Of a stretch of DNA of 64,000 nucleotides, positions 45,194-53,523 are shown in pieces (the first letter of the stretch is position 1; each line of letters starts with the position of its first letter). The stretch covers positions 62,001 to 126,000 of the forward strand of contig CAVWBQ010000011.1 in NCBI GenBank assembly GCA_963753225.1. Reading direction: 5' to 3'. A program made the position numbers and the translations under genes. Under the pieces are notes generated by a model. That model saw nothing but the letters and a program-made list of their open reading frames with translations, was not told the DNA's origin and searched no databases. The stretch is from Palsa-504 sp963753225 (GTDB lineage: Bacteria; Actinomycetota; Actinomycetes; Streptosporangiales; Streptosporangiaceae).

Positions 45194-46051
45194 CTAAGTA
45201 ACCGGACGGTCAGTTTCCGCGTCGGCCCAGTCCCGGAAGGCCTGGGCGCGGACGAAAATGGCGTCCAGCATGGCCGGGGTGACGCGTCCGGTGAATGTGT
45301 TCTGCTGACTTGGGTGATAACAGCCGATGAGCAGCACTTCGCCCGGTGCCTGCGGATTGTTCAGCCGGACCTCGGCGCCGTGACCGAACCTCGGCCGCGG
45401 CCGAGGGAGCGCGAATCCGCACTGGCCCAGCACTGGCCATATCGCCTGCCAGGAAAATCCGCCCAAGCAAACGATTACTCGCAGGTCAGCGGCCATTAGG
45501 CGAAGTTCGGCGGAAAGCCAGGGCGCGCACGCGTCCCGTTCCGCGGGTTCTGGCTTATTGTCCGGCGGGGCGCAGCGGACCGCGGCGGCCATCCGGGCGC
45601 CGAGCAGGCGCTGCCCGTCACCCATGGCCACGCTGGTCGGCTTTTCCGCCCAGCCGCACCGGTACAGCGAGGCGAAGAGGAAATCCCCGCTGCGGTCACC
45701 GGTGAAGATCCGGCCGGTGCGGTTTCCGCCGTGCGCCGCGGGCGCGAGGCCCACGATCAGCAGTCGCGGCCGGGCGGCCCCCCAGCCCGGAATGGGCCGG
45801 CCCCAGTAGGGCACGTTGCGGAACGAACGGCGGCGCACGACGGCCACCTCCTCGCGCCAGGCCACGAGGCGCGGGCAGGCGCGGCAGACCGACTCGCGCG
45901 CGACGAGTTCGTCCAGCGTGCCCGCTCCGGCGGCCAGGTCCGCCACCTCGGCCGCGCTGCCCGCGACCGGCGTGCCCGGACCGGCGGGATCACCAGGCCA
46001 GCCGCCCGGCGGGATCAGCCGGGCCGCCTCCTCGGCTCCCTCCGCGCCCAC
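45194..46051 (-). CDS. Uracil-DNA glycosylase family 5 (UdgB-like, Fe-S)
   Basis: This 285-residue protein has the 4Fe-4S ligands beginning at VCRACPRLVAW, the active-site segment LLIVGLAPAAHGGNRTGR, VICLGGFSWQAIW and the late CYHPSQQNTFTGR motif. The arrangement fits type V uracil-DNA glycosylases of actinobacteria, which remove uracil and hypoxanthine from DNA. The N-terminal 45 residues are Ala/Gly-rich and may not be translated. It starts at GTG 46051, 8 bases after ppx, so it is probably the last gene of that operon. Confidence 0.85.
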   Translation of the reverse strand: MGAEGAEEAARLIPPGGWPGDPAGPGTPVAGSAAEVADLAAGAGTLDELVARESVCRACPRLVAWREEVAVVRRRSFRNVPYWGRPIPGWGAARPRLLIVGLAPAAHGGNRTGRIFTGDRSGDFLFASLYRCGWAEKPTSVAMGDGQRLLGARMAAAVRCAPPDNKPEPAERDACAPWLSAELRLMAADLRVIVCLGGFSWQAIWPVLGQCGFALPRPRPRFGHGAEVRLNNPQAPGEVLLIGCYHPSQQNTFTGRVTPAMLDAIFVRAQAFRDWADAETDRPVT

Positions 46052-46059
46052 CAGGGTCC

Positions 46060-47079
46060 TCAGCCGCGCGCCCCGGCCAGCGACCAGGCCATCCCGTCCA
46101 GGATGTCGTGCTCGCTCACCAGGACCTCGGCGAAGCCGAACCGCCGCATGAGGCGGTCGAGGATGAGGGCGCCGCCGCCGATCACGTCGGCGCGCCCCGG
46201 GTGCATCACGCCGATGGCGGCGCGCTCGGCCCGCGTCTGGGCCAGCAGGCCGCGGGTCACGGCGTGCACGTCAGCCGCGGCTACCCGGGCGTGATGGATC
46301 CTGCTGGCGTCGTAGGCGGGCAGGCCCATCGCCATGGCCGCGACCGTGGTCACCGAGCCGGCCAGGCCGATCAGCGTCCTGGCCCGGCGGGCCGGCACCG
46401 CGGCCGCCACCTCCTCCAGCGCCGCGTCGATGTCCGCGGCGGCCGCCGCCACCTCCCGGTCCGCCGGGGGGTCACCGTGCAGGTGCCGCTCGGTCATCCG
46501 GACGCAGCCGATGTTGACCGAGATGGCCCAGGGCCAGGGGGGTTTGGGGGGGCGGGAAGCCCCCCCAAGATCAGGGGGGGTCTGGGGGGGATCGTCCCCC
46601 CGGGGCAAACCGTCCCCCCGGGGCAAGCCGAGCACGAACTCGGTCGAGCCGCCGCCGATGTCGGCGACCAGGAACGGCCCCTGATCAGGACCGGCGGCGA
46701 GTTCCGCGGTCGCCCCGGTGAACGACAGCACCGCCTCCTCGTCCCCCGTGAGGACCTCGGGCCCGACGCCGAGCACCTCCTTGACCATGCGGACGAACTC
46801 GGCCGCGTTAGCGGCGTCCCTGGTGGCGCTGGTCGCCACCATCCGCACCGCCAGCGCGCCCGAGCGGGCGATGATGTCCGCGTAGTCGCGCAGCACGGCC
46901 ATGGTCCTGGCGAGCGCCTCGGGCGCGAGCCGCCCGGTCTGGTCCACCCCCTGACCGAGCCGGACGATCTCCATCCGCCTGGTCACGTCGGTCAGCTCGG
47001 CCCGGCCGGGATCAACGTCGGCCAGCAGCAGGCGCAGCGAGTTCGTTCCGCAGTCCACGGCGGCCACCCGGCAGGTCAC
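46060..47079 (-). CDS. ppx: Exopolyphosphatase / pppGpp phosphohydrolase (Ppx/GppA)
   Basis: This 339-residue protein has the ASKHA phosphate-1 motif VDCGTNSLRLLL at the N-terminus, the phosphate-2 motif VADIGGGSTEFVLG, IGLAGSVTTVAAMA, and a late VIGGGALILDRLM. It degrades polyphosphate or pppGpp. Between FVLG and ISVNIGCVRMTER about 33 proline/glycine-rich residues (LPRGDGLPRGDDPPQTP and so on) are inserted; they are encoded by the G/C-run element at 46536-46626. The insert sits at a surface loop of the family, so activity may persist. The GTG start overlaps the DUF501 stop (GTGA). Confidence 0.88.
   Translation of the reverse strand: MTCRVAAVDCGTNSLRLLLADVDPGRAELTDVTRRMEIVRLGQGVDQTGRLAPEALARTMAVLRDYADIIARSGALAVRMVATSATRDAANAAEFVRMVKEVLGVGPEVLTGDEEAVLSFTGATAELAAGPDQGPFLVADIGGGSTEFVLGLPRGDGLPRGDDPPQTPPDLGGASRPPKPPWPWAISVNIGCVRMTERHLHGDPPADREVAAAAADIDAALEEVAAAVPARRARTLIGLAGSVTTVAAMAMGLPAYDASRIHHARVAAADVHAVTRGLLAQTRAERAAIGVMHPGRADVIGGGALILDRLMRRFGFAEVLVSEHDILDGMAWSLAGARG
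46536..46626. repeat. REP-like G/C-run palindromic element inside ppx
   Basis: The element holds runs of six to seven G or C (TTTGGGGGGGCGGG opposite CCCCCCCAAG, a stem of about 10 bp) and two copies of CGTCCCCCCGGGGCAA spaced 18 bp apart. Similar TTTGGGGGGCGG/CCCCCC hairpins are scattered in actinomycete genomes as small repeats. Here it lies in frame within a gene and adds about 33 codons without a stop. Confidence 0.65.
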
Positions 47080-47684
47080 GACCCGTCTCCCTGGACACGG
47101 TGCTTGTCAACACAGGGCCCGTCAACGCAGGGCCCGTCAACGCAGTGCTCGTCAACGCAGTGCTCGTCAACACAGGGCTCGGCAACACAGGGCCCGGCAA
47201 CACAGGGCCCGGGCAGCCACCAGGCACCGACGGCGTCGAGCGCTTCGCGCCCGAATGGGTTCACGCCGACCGCGGCGAGCTCGTGGGCGACCAGCGCATG
47301 CAGGCACTTTACCCGCTCGGGCATGCCCCCGGCCGACTGAGTACCTGGCGGAAGCGGCTGGACGCCCGCGGTGCGGGCGGCCATCTCGCGCCGCGCGAGG
47401 TAGTCGCGATGCGCCGCTTCATAGCGGCGCCGCAACCCGTCGTCGGCCAGCCGCGCGGTCATGTCCCGCATCAGCCCGGCCGCCTCCAGCTTGCTGACGG
47501 CCGCGGCCGCCCGCGGGCAGGTCAGGTAGTAGAGGGTGGGAAACGGGCTCCCGTCCGGCAGCCTCGGCGCCGTCTCGGCGACATCGGGCAGCCCGCACGG
47601 GCACCGGTGCGCCACGCCGAGCAGCCCGCGCGGCGCGCGGCCGAGCTGGGCGGCGATGACCGCCGTGTCCCGCGCCGCGGTCAC
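47076..47684 (-). CDS. DUF501 family protein with a cysteine-repeat tail
   Basis: This 202-residue protein contains the DUF501 core (GVAHRCPCGLPDVAETAP, FPTLYYLTCPRAAAAVSKLE, VKCLHALVAHELAAVG). The family lies between ftsB/eno and ppx throughout actinobacteria; its function is unknown, though conserved cysteines suggest metal binding. The usual short GPCV ending is here expanded to eight cysteines spaced exactly five residues apart (GPCVAGPCVAEPCVDEHCVD and onward). The start at GTG 47684 overlaps the ftsB-like stop; its own stop overlaps ppx (GTGA), so the string is translationally coupled. Confidence 0.85.
   Translation of the reverse strand: MTAARDTAVIAAQLGRAPRGLLGVAHRCPCGLPDVAETAPRLPDGSPFPTLYYLTCPRAAAAVSKLEAAGLMRDMTARLADDGLRRRYEAAHRDYLARREMAARTAGVQPLPPGTQSAGGMPERVKCLHALVAHELAAVGVNPFGREALDAVGAWWLPGPCVAGPCVAEPCVDEHCVDEHCVDGPCVDGPCVDKHRVQGDGS
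47103..47207 (-). repeat. 15-bp tandem repeat encoding a Cys pentapeptide
   Basis: Seven units of the form CCCGTCAACGCAGGG follow each other with few changes (CTTGTCAACACAGGG, CTCGTCAACGCAGTG and so on). On the minus strand each encodes a five-residue unit of the type xPCVD or xHCVD at the C-terminus of the DUF501 protein. Fifteen bases keep the frame, so copy number can vary without inactivating the gene. Confidence 0.85.
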
Positions 47685-48085
47685 CTCGCCGCGCTCTCCG
47701 GGTTCGCGTCCGCCTGCTGGACCGACCGCCACAGCTTGTCGTACCAGGGTGCCCGTCCCGGCTTGGCCGCCTGGGCCGTGCCGACCCGCGGCTGGCCCCC
47801 CTCCACGATGTAGCAGCGCGTGCCGGGGAAACACATGTCGAGCTCCTGCCGGGCCAGTTGCTCGATATAGGACGGGCGCGACAGCCTGGCCTGCTGGGCT
47901 TGCAGGCTCTTCACCTGGGACAGCATGGACTGCTGCTGAGCGACAAGCGCGTCGATCTGCTGCCGCTGGTTCACGTATTCCCGTATCGGGTACGCAAGGC
48001 TCAGCGCTATCGCGCAGATCACCACCGCAAGCACCGCGGCCCGGCCGGTGAGCCGGGTGGCGCGGGGAGCGGCGGGCGGCGACAT
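47681..48085 (-). CDS. ftsB: FtsB/DivIC-like septum formation initiator
   Basis: This 134-residue single-pass membrane protein has one helix (AAVLAVVICAIALSLAYPI), a coiled-coil segment (QQQSMLSQVKSLQAQQARL), and the conserved C-terminal ARQELDMCFPGT motif of the DivIC/FtsB family. It acts in the divisome with FtsL and FtsQ. The start ATG 48085 overlaps the eno stop by one base, the arrangement conserved in actinobacteria. The C-terminal 45 residues after the motif are polar. Confidence 0.85.
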   Translation of the reverse strand: MSPPAAPRATRLTGRAAVLAVVICAIALSLAYPIREYVNQRQQIDALVAQQQSMLSQVKSLQAQQARLSRPSYIEQLARQELDMCFPGTRCYIVEGGQPRVGTAQAAKPGRAPWYDKLWRSVQQADANPESAAR

Positions 48086-49377
48086 CAGCCCTCGGGCGTC
48101 CGCGCCCCGAACCGGGGATAGGCGCCGGCGCCCGCGTAGGTCGCCGCGTCGCCGAGCAGTTCCTCGATCCTGAGCAGCTGGTTGTACTTTGCCACGCGCT
48201 CGCCGCGGGCGGGCGCGCCGGTCTTGATCTGGCCGCAGTTGGTGGCGACGGCCAGGTCGGAGATCGTGGTGTCGTCGGTCTCGCCGGAGCGGTGGCTGAT
48301 CACGCAGCTGAACCCGGCCCGGTGCGCCAGGCTCACCGCGTCCAGGGTCTCGGTCACCGAGCCGATCTGGTTCAGCTTGACCAGCAGCGAGTTCGCCGAA
48401 CGCTCGGCGATGCCGCGGCGGAGCCGCTCGGAGTTGGTGACGAAGAGATCGTCCCCTACCACCTGGACCCGATCGCCGACGGTCGCGGTGAGCTCCCGCC
48501 AGCCCGCCCAGTCCTCCTCGGCCAGCGGGTCCTCGATGGAGACGACCGGGTAGGCGTCGAGCCACTCGGCGTAGATGCCCGCCATCTCCGCGGACGTCCG
48601 CAGCTTGCCCTCGAAGTTATACGCGCCGTCGGCGTAGAACTCCGAGGCGGCCGCGTCCACCGCCAGCGCGACGTCCTGGCCCGGCGTGAAACCGGCCTTG
48701 CCGATCGCCTCGACGATCAGGTCGAGCGCGGCCCGGTTGTGCTCCAGGTCAGGCGCGAACCCGCCCTCGTCGCCGACGCCAGTGGACAGGCCTCGCTGCT
48801 TGATCACCGACTTCAGCGCGTGGTACACCTCGGCTCCCCAGCGCAGCGCGTCGGAGAAGGTCGCGGCGCCGATCGGGGTGATCATGAACTCCTGGATGTC
48901 CACGTTGTTGTCGGCGTGCGCGCCGCCGTTCAGGATGTTCATCTGCGGGACCGGCAGCACGTGCGCGTTGGGCCCGCCGAGATACCGGAACAGCGGCAGG
49001 CCGCTGGAATCCGCGGCGGCCCGGGCGACGGCCATGCTGACGCCGACAATGGCGTTCGCGCCGAGCCTGGACTTGCCCGGCGTCCGGTCCAGGTCGATCA
49101 GCGCCTGGTCCACCAGCCGCTGGTCGTCGGCCTCGTGGCCGAGCAGTTCCGGCTGGATCTCGTCGATGACGCCCTGGACCGCCCCGGTCACCCCCTTGCC
49201 GCCGTATTCCGAGCCGCCGTCCCTGAGCTCGACCGCCTCGAACGCTCCGGTCGACGCCCCGCTCGGCACCCCTGCCCGGCCCACGGTCCCGTCGTCCAGC
49301 GCTACCTCGACCTCGAGGGTCGGGTTACCGCGGGAATCCAGGATCTGCCTGGCATGGATCGCTTCTATGGAGGCCAC
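48085..49377 (-). CDS. eno: Enolase
   Basis: This 430-residue enzyme interconverts 2-phosphoglycerate and phosphoenolpyruvate. It carries IEAIHARQILDSRGNPTLEV at the start, the SGASTGAFEAVELRDG loop, the metal ligands in YPVVSIEDPLAEEDW and VVGDDLFVTN, the catalytic lysine in LLVKLNQIGSVTET, and the SHRSGETDD signature. The start is GTG 49377 (VASIEAIHAR), preceded by AAGGAG; a longer frame upstream has no support. It heads the eno-ftsB-DUF501-ppx string. Confidence 0.95.
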   Translation of the reverse strand: MASIEAIHARQILDSRGNPTLEVEVALDDGTVGRAGVPSGASTGAFEAVELRDGGSEYGGKGVTGAVQGVIDEIQPELLGHEADDQRLVDQALIDLDRTPGKSRLGANAIVGVSMAVARAAADSSGLPLFRYLGGPNAHVLPVPQMNILNGGAHADNNVDIQEFMITPIGAATFSDALRWGAEVYHALKSVIKQRGLSTGVGDEGGFAPDLEHNRAALDLIVEAIGKAGFTPGQDVALAVDAAASEFYADGAYNFEGKLRTSAEMAGIYAEWLDAYPVVSIEDPLAEEDWAGWRELTATVGDRVQVVGDDLFVTNSERLRRGIAERSANSLLVKLNQIGSVTETLDAVSLAHRAGFSCVISHRSGETDDTTISDLAVATNCGQIKTGAPARGERVAKYNQLLRIEELLGDAATYAGAGAYPRFGARTPEG

Positions 49378-49486
49378 CGCCGGCTCCTTGCCTATAGCTT
49401 GTCTCACATGTCCGGATGGGCCGAGCGCAAGCTCGCCCAGTGTGAGCCTAGTAGAGCCCAGCGCCCTCCGGACGCCGGCCACGCCG

Positions 49487-50842
49487 TTAGCCGGCGGCGT
49501 GATCGTCGATGGCCTCGAGGATCCGGCGGTGATCGGCCCCGAGCGAGGCGCTGTGCCGGTGAGCCATCGCCGCGGACCGGGTGAGCGCCTTGCGCGGCGC
49601 GGCCCGCAGCGTGCAGTCGAGCAGCGACCAGGACAGCTCGTTCAGCGCATAGCGCACGGTAGCCGGGTCCCGCGTCCGGTCGCAGACCTCGGCCAGCGCG
49701 GTCAGCAGCTTCACCGCCCTCGGTTCCGGCGCCATGTCGACCCGGAAGGAATCCACCATCGGGCACGGCGAGCCGACGACCGCGCCGGTCTCGAACGCGT
49801 TGAGCAGCGGGCTCACGTCGCCCGCCGTCACTGGGTCGTAGAGCCCGGGGAACGGGATCTCCTCGTACCCCTGGTCGTAGCCGCTGACGTAGACGGGTAC
49901 CGGCGAGCCAGACCGCGCCAGCACGTCGAGCGCGAGGTCCATCAGGCTGACCGGCCAGCCGAGATCGCTGATGGCGAGGACACGGAACTCCCCCCGCGCG
50001 GCGCCGAGGCAGGCCAGCAGGAGCAGCTGCGCCGACTCCAGGGCGGACTGCACGTAGAACGCGATGTCCGGGCTGTGCAGCCTGATCACGCCGTCTTCTG
50101 CTTCATCCGCCCAGCTCAGCAACCGCTCATAGATGATCGAGTTGTCCAGGACATGGGTGAACCGGCCGGCCGAGATCAGCATTCCGCTGGCGGCGGCAAC
50201 CTCCGACGCGACCCACTCCGCGGCCCGCTTGGACGCGGTGTACATGTCCGGCGAGTACGGCCGCAGGGCCTTGCCCGTCGAGGCGCACACCACCTGCGGG
50301 ACGCCGGCCTCCGCAGCGGCGGTCAGCACGGTACGCGTCCCCAGCACGTTGGTGGACACCGTGCGGTGCACCTCCACCTCGGCCCGCCCCGGGTCACGCT
50401 GCGCGGCGACGTGGAACATCAGATCGGGCCGGATCTCGCCGATAAGCCCGTCCATGGCGGCACGGTCCCTGACGTCGGCCCGCCGGTACTCCGCGCCGGG
50501 AGGCGCGGGCCACCTGTCCGCGGCGCCGCGGCTCACACTGACCAGGCGGCCAGGACATCGCGCCGCGAGCTGGGACATCAGCGCCGAGCCGATACAGCCC
50601 GTCCCGCCGGTCACCAGCACGGTGACATCTCGCAGCCGGTCCGCGAGCTCCGCCTCGGGCAAGCACAGCCCGCGCTCGGCGATCGCCAGGAAGCGCGCGT
50701 GCTCCTCGGCGGCACCGGTCTTGGCCGCGATGAGCGCCCGGGTCAGCTCTCGCAGTTTCGCCAGGATGTCGTCGCCGAGGCGCCCCTGCCCAGGCGGCGC
50801 GACCGCACGCATGTTGCTGATGATCGCCGAAACATCCTCCAC
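49487..50842 (-). CDS. NAD-dependent epimerase/dehydratase (CapD/FnlA-like SDR)
   Basis: This 451-residue protein has an N-terminal helical lead of about 65 residues, a Rossmann motif VTGGTGCIGSALM, a VLGTRTVLTAAAEAGV helix, and the catalytic YTASK (YxxxK). It resembles the nucleotide-sugar 4,6-dehydratases and epimerases of the polysaccharide CapD type, with an added C-terminal region of about 130 residues. The start is GTG 50842, preceded by GGAGG at 7 bases. It stands between housekeeping and surface-polysaccharide genes. The exact sugar substrate is unknown. Confidence 0.78.
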   Translation of the reverse strand: MEDVSAIISNMRAVAPPGQGRLGDDILAKLRELTRALIAAKTGAAEEHARFLAIAERGLCLPEAELADRLRDVTVLVTGGTGCIGSALMSQLAARCPGRLVSVSRGAADRWPAPPGAEYRRADVRDRAAMDGLIGEIRPDLMFHVAAQRDPGRAEVEVHRTVSTNVLGTRTVLTAAAEAGVPQVVCASTGKALRPYSPDMYTASKRAAEWVASEVAAASGMLISAGRFTHVLDNSIIYERLLSWADEAEDGVIRLHSPDIAFYVQSALESAQLLLLACLGAARGEFRVLAISDLGWPVSLMDLALDVLARSGSPVPVYVSGYDQGYEEIPFPGLYDPVTAGDVSPLLNAFETGAVVGSPCPMVDSFRVDMAPEPRAVKLLTALAEVCDRTRDPATVRYALNELSWSLLDCTLRAAPRKALTRSAAMAHRHSASLGADHRRILEAIDDHAAG

Positions 50843-51107
50843 CCCATAACCTCCGCCCGAAACGGCTAGGTTACAACCCGTGATCACACGTGCCAGCATC
50901 CCCCAGCCCTGCCCTGCCCCGCAGGCCGGGCATCCAGCTTCACTCGAGCCTCGTAGCCTCCCACGGTTATCCCCGATCACAGGGACGACCTGCTGTCAGC
51001 GGACGGAGCGTCAGGCTCCACCGGCAGCCGCGATGCGCAGGCGCTGACGCAGCCAGTCCGCCGGCCTGGGCGAGTCGCCCGCTCGGCTCATCCCGCCCGG
51101 CGCCGAC

Positions 51108-52356
51108 GTGACGCAACCGCTGCCGGTCAGCGGGCTGCGGGCCGAAGAGCCGCGGTCGTCAGGCTCCGGTCAGCACCCGGCGGCACGGACCGAGATGCTG
51201 CGGGTGCTTCCGCGCAGTGCGACAGCGGCCGTTCAGCCCGAGGCCCTGACTCCCCCCGAAGCCGACGTTGCCCCGGCCCGGCCCCGGCGCCGGCCGGGCC
51301 GGTGCTACCGGTGCCGCCGCGCGACGACGAGAAGTTCCGGTACGTGCGGCGCAACGCCTGGATCCTCACGCTGTTCTCGGTGGCCAGTTTCCCGCTGCTG
51401 CTGTTCAGCCAGGTCCGGCTGATAACCCAGTACCACTGGTTCTGGATCTACAGCCCCTGCATCCTGCTGGCCGCGCTGTCCTCGCGCTGCCGCTGCTCAC
51501 CGACGGGCTGAGCCGCGGCTTCCGCTTCGACGATCACCGGCGGCTGGTGGATTCGTGGCGGCCGGAGTCGTACCCGTCGGTGGACGTGTTCCTGCCGGTG
51601 TGCGGAGAGCCGGCCGACGTACTCAGGAACACCTGGAAGTACCTCGCGGCGATGAGCGAGTACTACCAGGGGACGGTCACGCCGTACGTGCTGGACGACT
51701 CCCACAGCCCGGACCTGAAGCAGATGGCCAGGGAGTTCGGGTTCGCGTACGCGACGCGCCCGAACCGGGGCTGGTTCAAGAAGTCAGGGAACCTGTGGTT
51801 CGGGTTCCAGGTGTCCTGCGGGGATTTCATCCTGCTGCTCGACGCGGACTTCGCGCCCCGGCACGACCTGCTGAACGAGGCGCTGCCGTACATGGACGCC
51901 TACCCGGACACCGGTATCGTGCAGACCCCGCAGTTCTTCCGGATCGCCGATGATCAGACCTGGGTCGAGCGCGGCGCCGGCGCAGTGCAGGAGCTGTTCT
52001 ACTGGTCGATCCAGACCGCCCGGGCGCGCAAGGGCGGGTCGATCTGCGTGGTGTGCCGGCGCGAGGCCTTGCAGGACAACCTGGGGATGACGCTGGCCGA
52101 GCACTCCGAGGACGTGCTGACCGGGTTCGACCTGAACAGCAAAGGCTGGCGGCTGCGCTACATCCCGGTCGCGCTGTCCACCGGGAACTGCCCGGACAAC
52201 GTGCTGGCGTTCCTGAACCAGCAGTACCGCTGGTGCTCCGGGACGGTGGGCCTGCTGTTAAGCCTCTCCGATATCCGACAAGTCCTAGCGCCGGTTCCGA
52301 CCCGATCGCCGCCTTCACACCGGGTCCCTTGGACAGCCCAGCCGGGCTACCCATGA
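51108..52356 (+). pseudogene. Cellulose-synthase-like GT2, frameshifted and lacking its membrane C-terminus
   Basis: Pieces in different frames make an N-terminal Pro/Ala-rich lead (GTG 51108), then PPRDDEKFRYVRRNAWILTL and two membrane helices, and after a shift near 51475 the catalytic core: VDVFLPVCGEPADVLRNT, VLDDSHSPD, the DxD in LLLDADFAPRHD, SEDVLTG, and the processive QQYRWCSG motif. An earlier shift lies near 51290. After GTVGLLL (52260) the expected C-terminal helices are missing, replaced by unrelated sequence; a short frame ending at 52418 (GKRLHRRLRQARRAQSR) may be the tail left after an internal deletion. The intact ancestor would have made a beta-glucan-like polymer. Confidence 0.75.
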
Positions 52357-52475
52357 TGACCTTCGGGAAACGGCTGCACCGGCGACTCAGGCAGGCTCGG
52401 CGCGCCCAGTCGCGCTAGGATCGGCGCGGGGAGGTGGTCCCGGCGGACCAGTAGAGCCTCGCGCCGGGGAGTTCT

Positions 52476-53030
52476 ATGAAAGTTGATCGGGTTCCGCGCA
52501 TCGATGGTGCCATGCTCTTCCGGCCTACGCCACATGTGGACGAGCGCGGGTTCTTCTCCCGCACCTTCGACCGGGAAGTCATGCGGTCAGCCGGAATCGA
52601 CCCGGCCTTTGACCAGGACAGCCTCTCCCGCTCACGCCGCGGGGTCATCCGCGGCATGCACGTACGGAAGGGGGCCGGCGAGGCCAAGCTGGTCCGCTGC
52701 TCAAACGGCGCGATCTTCGATGTCATCGTGGATCTGCGCCCTGGATCGCCGACCTACCGCAACTGGGAAAGCTTCGAGCTGCGTGACGATGAGCAGGTTT
52801 CGCTCTATGTTCCGGCCGGCTGCGCGCATGGCTTCCAAGCGCTCACCGATCCGGCCGACGTGTCCTACCGGATCGACCGCCCGCACGACCCGTCGGAGGA
52901 CGTATCGATCGCGTTCGACGACCCCGACCTGGCTATTCCCTGGCCGCTCCCGGCCTCCGTCATGTCGGGTCGGGACCGGGAAGCGGCATCTCTCGCCGTC
53001 GCGGTCAAGCTCATGACCGAAGCGGGCTAG
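52476..53030 (+). CDS. dTDP-4-dehydrorhamnose 3,5-epimerase-like (RmlC family)
   Basis: This 184-residue cupin has DERGFFSRTFDREV, the catalytic histidine in VIRGMHVRKGAGEAK, VIVDLRPGSPTYRNWES, and the YVPAGCAHGFQAL strand. It epimerises C3 and C5 of a 4-keto dTDP-sugar. No rmlA, rmlB or rmlD lies in the window, so it may act on a different ketosugar or be supplied from elsewhere. ATG 52476 follows GGGGAG by 5 bases. It overlaps the convergent DUF218 gene by 4 bases. Confidence 0.85.
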   Translation: MKVDRVPRIDGAMLFRPTPHVDERGFFSRTFDREVMRSAGIDPAFDQDSLSRSRRGVIRGMHVRKGAGEAKLVRCSNGAIFDVIVDLRPGSPTYRNWESFELRDDEQVSLYVPAGCAHGFQALTDPADVSYRIDRPHDPSEDVSIAFDDPDLAIPWPLPASVMSGRDREAASLAVAVKLMTEAG

Positions 53031-53506
53031 CAGTTCCGGTACAAGACCAGCGCCTTAAAGAGCGCACCCCACTCGTAGGCGACCTGATAAGGCCAGTCGC
53101 CCAGCGGCAGTGACCCGGCGACCGCGTAGACCGGGCCGTCGAAGCAGCGGCCCACGAGGATGCGGGCTCGGGTGTCCTGTGCTCGCGTGGTTACCAGGAC
53201 CACCGAGGTCCAGTGGTACTTCTTCGCGAGCCGCCCGGCGAACTCCGCTTCTCCCCTGGTGTTCCCCGGGTACGGGTCGAAGCAGATGAGTTTCACCCCC
53301 GGCGTCGGGGGCGGGCACTGCCCCCCATACCCGTGCTGGCCCTGCGAGATGACGAGCAGCGGCGCCCGGTGCTCACGGGCGAGCCGCTTGGCCACGGGCA
53401 GCCGGTCACCCGGGCCGGCCAGCAACACGATCGCGCTGACGCGAGCCGACATGCCCAGGGCCGGCCAGACGAACAGCCGCGCCGTAACCAGGACGAAGGC
53501 CAGCAC
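53027..53506 (-). CDS. DUF218/YdcF-SanA-like membrane-anchored protein
   Basis: This protein of at least 159 residues has an N-terminal anchor (LAFVLVTARLFVWPAL) and the DUF218 core: AIVLLAGPGDRLPVAKRLA, APLLVISQGQ, then DPYPGNTRGEAEFAGRLA and SVVLVTTRAQDTRARI, where the basic and acidic residues of the family cluster. ElyC/SanA members act in envelope polysaccharide or peptidoglycan precursor metabolism. The frame stays open far upstream through the end of the Wzz-like gene (RRRALAAAAALV) without a standard start codon, so the real start, or a frameshift between the two genes, is unresolved. Confidence 0.7.
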   Translation of the reverse strand: MLAFVLVTARLFVWPALGMSARVSAIVLLAGPGDRLPVAKRLAREHRAPLLVISQGQHGYGGQCPPPTPGVKLICFDPYPGNTRGEAEFAGRLAKKYHWTSVVLVTTRAQDTRARILVGRCFDGPVYAVAGSLPLGDWPYQVAYEWGALFKALVLYRNC

Positions 53507-53523
53507 CAGAGCCGCCGCGGCGG

